Notes under the pieces: model-generated | What the model saw: the letters and a program-made list of their open reading frames with translations, nothing else | What the model was told of the DNA's origin: nothing | The model's database searches: none | Source: Takakia lepidozioides | Taxonomy: Eukaryota; Streptophyta; Takakiopsida; Takakiales; Takakiaceae | Assembly: GCA_030704615.1 (NCBI GenBank) | Contig: CM060731.1 | Location: 65,764,756 to 65,824,755, forward strand | Length of the DNA stretch: 60,000 bases | Direction: 5' to 3' | Program-made: the position numbers and the translations under genes | Shown here: positions 57,067 through 60,000 of the stretch, in pieces | How the letters are laid out: each line of letters starts with the position of its first letter | Numbering within the stretch: position 1 is the first letter of the stretch

Positions 57067-57077
57067 AGAGGAGGGGG
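57067..57077 (+). promoter_or_regulatory. Polypurine tract
   Basis: AGAGGAGGGGG immediately precedes the 3' LTR start TGATGTCACGG, as expected for the plus-strand primer site. Confidence 0.8.
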
Positions 57078-57693
57078 TGATGTCACGGATATAGCCCAGA
57101 GGAATTATGAGGAGTAAATACCAGAAGTTACCAAATTACCATGACTTACCGTAATTTATCATGATCTATCATGATTTACCATTACTAATCAAATTACCAG
57201 GAGTTTACCAAATTACCAAGAGTAACTTGGGAAACTGCTCATGAAGCTTCTTTTGGAGGAAACTTCTCCATCAAGATACCTCATTTGTTTAAGGAAGCTT
57301 CTCCATCAAGAAACCTTTGTTTAATCTTGGAAACTTCTCCATCAAGAAACCTCCATAGGGGAAGCTTCTTAGGGAAGCTTCTTAGTAGCCAGTGTATATA
57401 GGAGATGAGACTTGACACTTTTCAGTCTCGCCAACACTAGTTCAAGCTACTCTTGTTTCCAGTTTCCAGTACTCTAGCCTAGTTTCCAGTATCTAGTACT
57501 TCAGTCCAGTTTCCAGCATTCCAGTATTCAAGTCGTGTTCCAATATCTTATACTATTGTTCATTGTTATAAAGATCGTCTTGATTCCTATTTACTCATCG
57601 TGCATTCGGCCACGCCAACCTTGACTTCTTGTCTAGTCTTGTAACTCTAGTCTGATCTCTTGTTTGTGTTCAGTCATGTTCTCGTCCCTGACA
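57078..57693 (+). repeat. 3' LTR, apparently complete (616 bp)
   Basis: Starts TGATGTCACGG after the polypurine tract and ends CCCTGACA, matching the 5' LTR end. Inside, CATCAAGAAACCT-type words with GAAACTTCTCC recur three times (57255-57360), followed by AAGCTTCTTAG direct repeats, then the TATA box and the transcription start region. Confidence 0.92.
57395..57434 (+). promoter_or_regulatory. LTR core promoter and predicted RNA start
   Basis: TATATA at 57395-57400 precedes, by 29 nt measured from its first base, a C|A start dinucleotide at 57423/57424. From that A the sequence reads AGTCTCGCCAA, the 11-mer complementary to the primer-binding site. Confidence 0.65.
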
Positions 57694-57949
57694 GGCAGTA
57701 AGGTGATAGATAGAGATGTGGCCAGAAAATGTGTTTGCGTTGGTGACCCATGTATTGGGCGTATTTAAATTTAAGTGTCTGGTGGATTTGTGCATTAGTG
57801 ATAGCTTTGGTGTGCCAGAAGTGGTTCGAGAGTTTGTGGTGTAATACCTCGGATTGGGTCCATTTTTTAATATGTATTTTGGTATGACTGATAGAGGCTA
57901 CGGCCTGTTCGTTTGCTTCACGAGTGAGGGTGGGCAAGAGATTACGTGT

Positions 57950-58960
57950 GGGTCGTTGGGGTCGGAAATGTATTCATTCCAGAGCTTCTCCTCGTCTCTG
58001 TTATCTGTTTTCTTATACTTTCATGTTGTCACATTGGCAATAACATGTCAAAATCACTCCAAAACCACCATAGATCCACCAATGAGCTAACTTGCAAAAT
58101 TTAACATGAAAATTTAGGGACGACTCCGATAACATGGAAAAACAAGGTGAAATGTGTTGAAGAAGGTACATTCATTAACAATCCCTTGTTCTATCAATCC
58201 TAAATTGCATCTGCTTCTCTCTGTAGTCCAACAAGCATTCACCTTTTTGTCTCCATTGTCCCACCATTGATTGGGGTCGGAAAAGTGTTCATTCCAAAGC
58301 TTCTCCTCATCTCTGTTATCTGTTTTTGGATATTTTCCTGCTACCACATTGGCAGTAACTTGTCAAAGTCACTCCAAACCACCATAGATCCACTCAACGA
58401 GCTAACTTACAGTTCTAATTCAATATGCATCTTAGGACCGAGTCTGATGAGAGGGCAAAACAGGCTGAAATAGGTCGAAGAAGAAGGTGCCCTCACCAGA
58501 TTGTCCTTGACATTGTGTCATGATCCATAGAGGATATGACCGACCATCAACCCAAAAGGACCTCTTATGTGTGCTACTTGTGTCTGTAATCAGGTAATGT
58601 CGGATTGATCTGTGAGAACCACCACGGTGCATCTAAAGCGGGTAGAGATTGAAACACCCAAGCTGACTCTCCCAAGAACCTTGCAGTAAATATCAGGAAG
58701 AACACCAAATCATGATATTAACAAATGCATCTCAGGGCCGAGTCTGATGAGAGGGCAAGACAGGCTGAAATAGGTCAAAGAAAAATGTGCCCTTACCAGA
58801 CTGTCCTTGACCTTGTGTCATGACCCATGGAGGATTTGACCGACCATCAACCCAAAATGACCTCTTGTGTGTGCTGTTTGTGTCTGTAGTCAGGTAATGT
58901 TGGATTGATATGTGAGAACCACCACGGTGCATATGAGCAGGCAGAGATTGAACACAACCT
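57950..58960 (-). pseudogene. Tandem fragments of OSB-type (PDF-motif) organellar ssDNA-binding sequence
   Basis: A unit of about 300 bp is repeated roughly three times. On the minus strand pieces read KTDNRDEEKLWNEHFSDPNQ followed by WWDN (58330-58240), a second NRDEEKLWNEYISDPN (58010-57960), and NPTLPDYRHKQHTQE followed by FWVDGRSNPPWVMTQ (58910-58800 and 58610-58500). Together these match the WxxFxDPxQWWDNR, NPxxPDFKHK, LW order of the PDF motif in plant organellar single-stranded-DNA-binding (OSB) proteins. Frames break between pieces, so this is duplicated debris or exons whose introns are included in the repeat. Two copies keep a 66-codon open frame (58632-58432 and 58932-58732). Confidence 0.55.
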
Positions 58961-58971
58961 GCTATACCAAA

Positions 58972-59285
58972 TCATGGTACTGATAGGAGCCAAGAGCCCA
59001 CCTTTGCAGGATAGACAAACTTCTTCAGATCGTACATTAAGAAAAAGCCACACCCTTCCCCCATCATTTGCTCATAGGTCTCCAAGGCCTCCATCCCGCG
59101 CCCCTGCTGTGCATATTTTGTAAGCATGGCGTTCCAGGACACCAAATCTCGTTCAGCCATATTGTTGAACACTCCCTCCGCATCCTCAATGCTCCCACAT
59201 TGGGCATACATGTCCACGAGGGTATAGTTCAGGATCAATGATCACATCTGGTACAATTCCAGCTTTGGCGATGCAACGTACCATG
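58972..59285 (-). pseudogene. PPR gene fragment
   Basis: The minus strand reads CIAKAGIVPDVI, a short shift, then NYTLVDMYAQCGSIEDAEGV, ERDLVSWNAMLTKYAQQG and EALETYEQMMGEG before leaving the PPR pattern. No start or C-terminal domains are present. Its DNA is nearly identical to 48063-48180 over the shared part. Confidence 0.78.
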
Positions 59286-59289
59286 CACC

Positions 59290-59620
59290 TCTTTTCCCTT
59301 TTCTTGTTTCTCACTTCAATGTGAGTTCTATCCACAAGACCTCAACTTCAGTAAATACCTTCTCCATGACAGATCCCCTCCACTACACTTCTCCATAACG
59401 TTCACCATGATCTAGTTGTTTTCTGTTTCCATATCACTCATTTCGAACTTTACAACCCTCACTGACTCACCCAATGTCGAAAGCCACATTAAGACGATTC
59501 TATGCTTCATCATTCATCTGCAAGACAGCCTCTTCAGCTCAGCATGGATTTCCTCAATTCGTTGAGAGTTTGCAGATTGCAAGGTGAACGATGGCGGAAA
59601 ACGCAGAGCTTATGCAGTTC
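59290..59620. other. No gene recognised
   Basis: Sequence between the PPR fragment and the dispersed element. No coding or repeat signal. Confidence 0.35.
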
Positions 59621-59621
59621 A

Positions 59622-59811
59622 AGAAGATCAAGATCCGGGCATTTCGGGCAGTTTCGAAAAAGTTGACCCGGCGATTCTATTGGCATATTTCGGGCGGTCA
59701 GCCTGGGCAGATTCGAAAGAATTTGACGACGATGACGTGGTGATGATGACGTGGCACTATGGCTTGCTCTACGCTAAACTAGCTTCCGACCTTCTGTCGT
59801 CGCTAGAATAA
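59622..59811 (+). repeat. Compact, unexpanded copy of the ACGTCAT-array element
   Basis: CGGGCATTTCGGGCAGTTTC (about 59636) through GTCGTCGCTAGAAT (about 59809) matches the flanks of the 8.2-kb array in inverse orientation, including ACGCTAAAC, TCCGACCTTC and GTCGTCGCTAGAAT. Here only GACGACGATGACGTGG and GATGATGACGTGGC lie between them. An internal near-duplicate (ATTTCGGGC, GGGCAGATTCGAAAG) is present. A frame of 75 codons stays open across it but lacks an ATG. Confidence 0.7.
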
Positions 59812-59814
59812 CGA

Positions 59815-60000
59815 CACAGGGCGGGGCGCGGTTGTGGGGATTTGACTGCGGGCCCCGCCAAGGGCGTGCCGGCTCCGGCAAGGCTGGCACGCGCACATTC
59901 AACTCGATCCTATGTCTAGGACTCTAGTGTGTTCCAGAGAGAGAAATTCCAGAGGCTGTTGGAATCTTATGGATGCCAATATCCCGCACAGCCAACTCTG
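59815..60000. other. No feature recognised
   Basis: Short GC-rich stretch (GCGGGCCCCGCC near 59850) then unremarkable sequence to the window edge. Confidence 0.3.

Larger units (their letters stand above)
50060..57693 (+). mobile_element. Ty3/gypsy chromovirus, Tf1/sushi-like, decayed copy
   Basis: The element has LTRs at 50060-50378 and 57078-57693, a gag region, an aspartic protease, reverse transcriptase, RNase H, integrase and a C-terminal chromodomain, in Ty3/gypsy order. Reverse-transcriptase and RNase H words such as [50 protein letters not shown] and DASDFALGAVLSQ resemble the Tf1/sushi/MAGGY branch of fungi and vertebrates more than the common seed-plant chromoviruses. The copy is dead: in-frame stops in gag and pol, frameshifts, a 1.5-kb insertion in gag, and a 5' LTR lacking its start and promoter. 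Because the left LTR is truncated, a target-site duplication cannot be checked. Confidence 0.95.

Noticed and set aside
1-60000. CRISPR arrays, bacterial operons, ribosome-binding sites, phage genes
   Set aside because: Genes are intron-split and plant-like; repeats present are transposons or minisatellites without spacer structure.

Overview
This window is nuclear DNA of a land plant. Its genes have many small GT-AG introns, and the recognisable families are plant ones (SEC12/PHF1-like protein, PFA-DSP phosphatase, WEX-type exonuclease, DPP6-like propeller, PPR and OSB fragments). A non-seed plant (fern, lycophyte or moss) is my inference. It rests on degenerate PPR fragments and on a chromovirus resembling the fungal/vertebrate Tf1/sushi type, a kind reported from non-seed plants. 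I cannot name a species.

Layout. 1-5.4 kb: nothing I can name, apart from a hairpin repeat and a weak exon cluster. 5.5-7.65 kb (-): an unidentified multi-exon gene whose exons join in phase. 8.2-8.8 kb: an expanded ACGTCAT-rich minisatellite. 9.0-10.05 kb (+): a formate dehydrogenase pseudogene. 11.5-13.15 kb (-): a complete five-exon atypical dual-specificity phosphatase gene. 13.6-14.05 kb: a tRNA-related SINE between two direct repeats. 16.8-20.1 kb (-): a plant multi-pass membrane protein of unknown function. 21.1-21.9 kb: a 133-bp tandem repeat. 23.6-25.5 kb (-): a complete three-exon SEC12/PHF1-like gene. 26.7-27.2 kb (-): PPR debris. 31.9-33.2 kb (+): a DPP6-like pseudogene. 36.0 kb (+): a small secreted eight-cysteine peptide. 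37.8-41.3 kb (+): a NodB-type polysaccharide deacetylase gene, probably damaged. 42.5-44.2 kb (-): a two-exon WEX-type 3'-5' exonuclease with a tryptophan/glycine repeat N-terminus. 44.2-46.2 kb: a minisatellite, nested foldback elements and a possible SINE. 48.0-48.2 kb (-): a PPR fragment. 50.06-57.69 kb (+): a decayed Ty3/gypsy chromovirus. 58-59.3 kb (-): repeated OSB-type motif fragments and a PPR fragment. 59.6-59.8 kb: an unexpanded relative of the 8.2-kb array.

The strongest biological signals are two. First, the chromovirus carries an 11-nt segment just 3' of its 5' LTR that is exactly complementary to the predicted first 11 nt of its own transcript, placed 29 nt downstream of a TATA box in the 3' LTR; this is the geometry of Tf1-type self-primed reverse transcription. 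Second, the WEX-like exonuclease, a family linked to RNA silencing in Arabidopsis, has an N-terminus rich in W/G repeats resembling Argonaute hooks.

Genes were assembled by reading exons, splice sites and phase by eye. No alignments or searches were run. Exon limits are predictions; confidence is highest where phase and family match at every junction.
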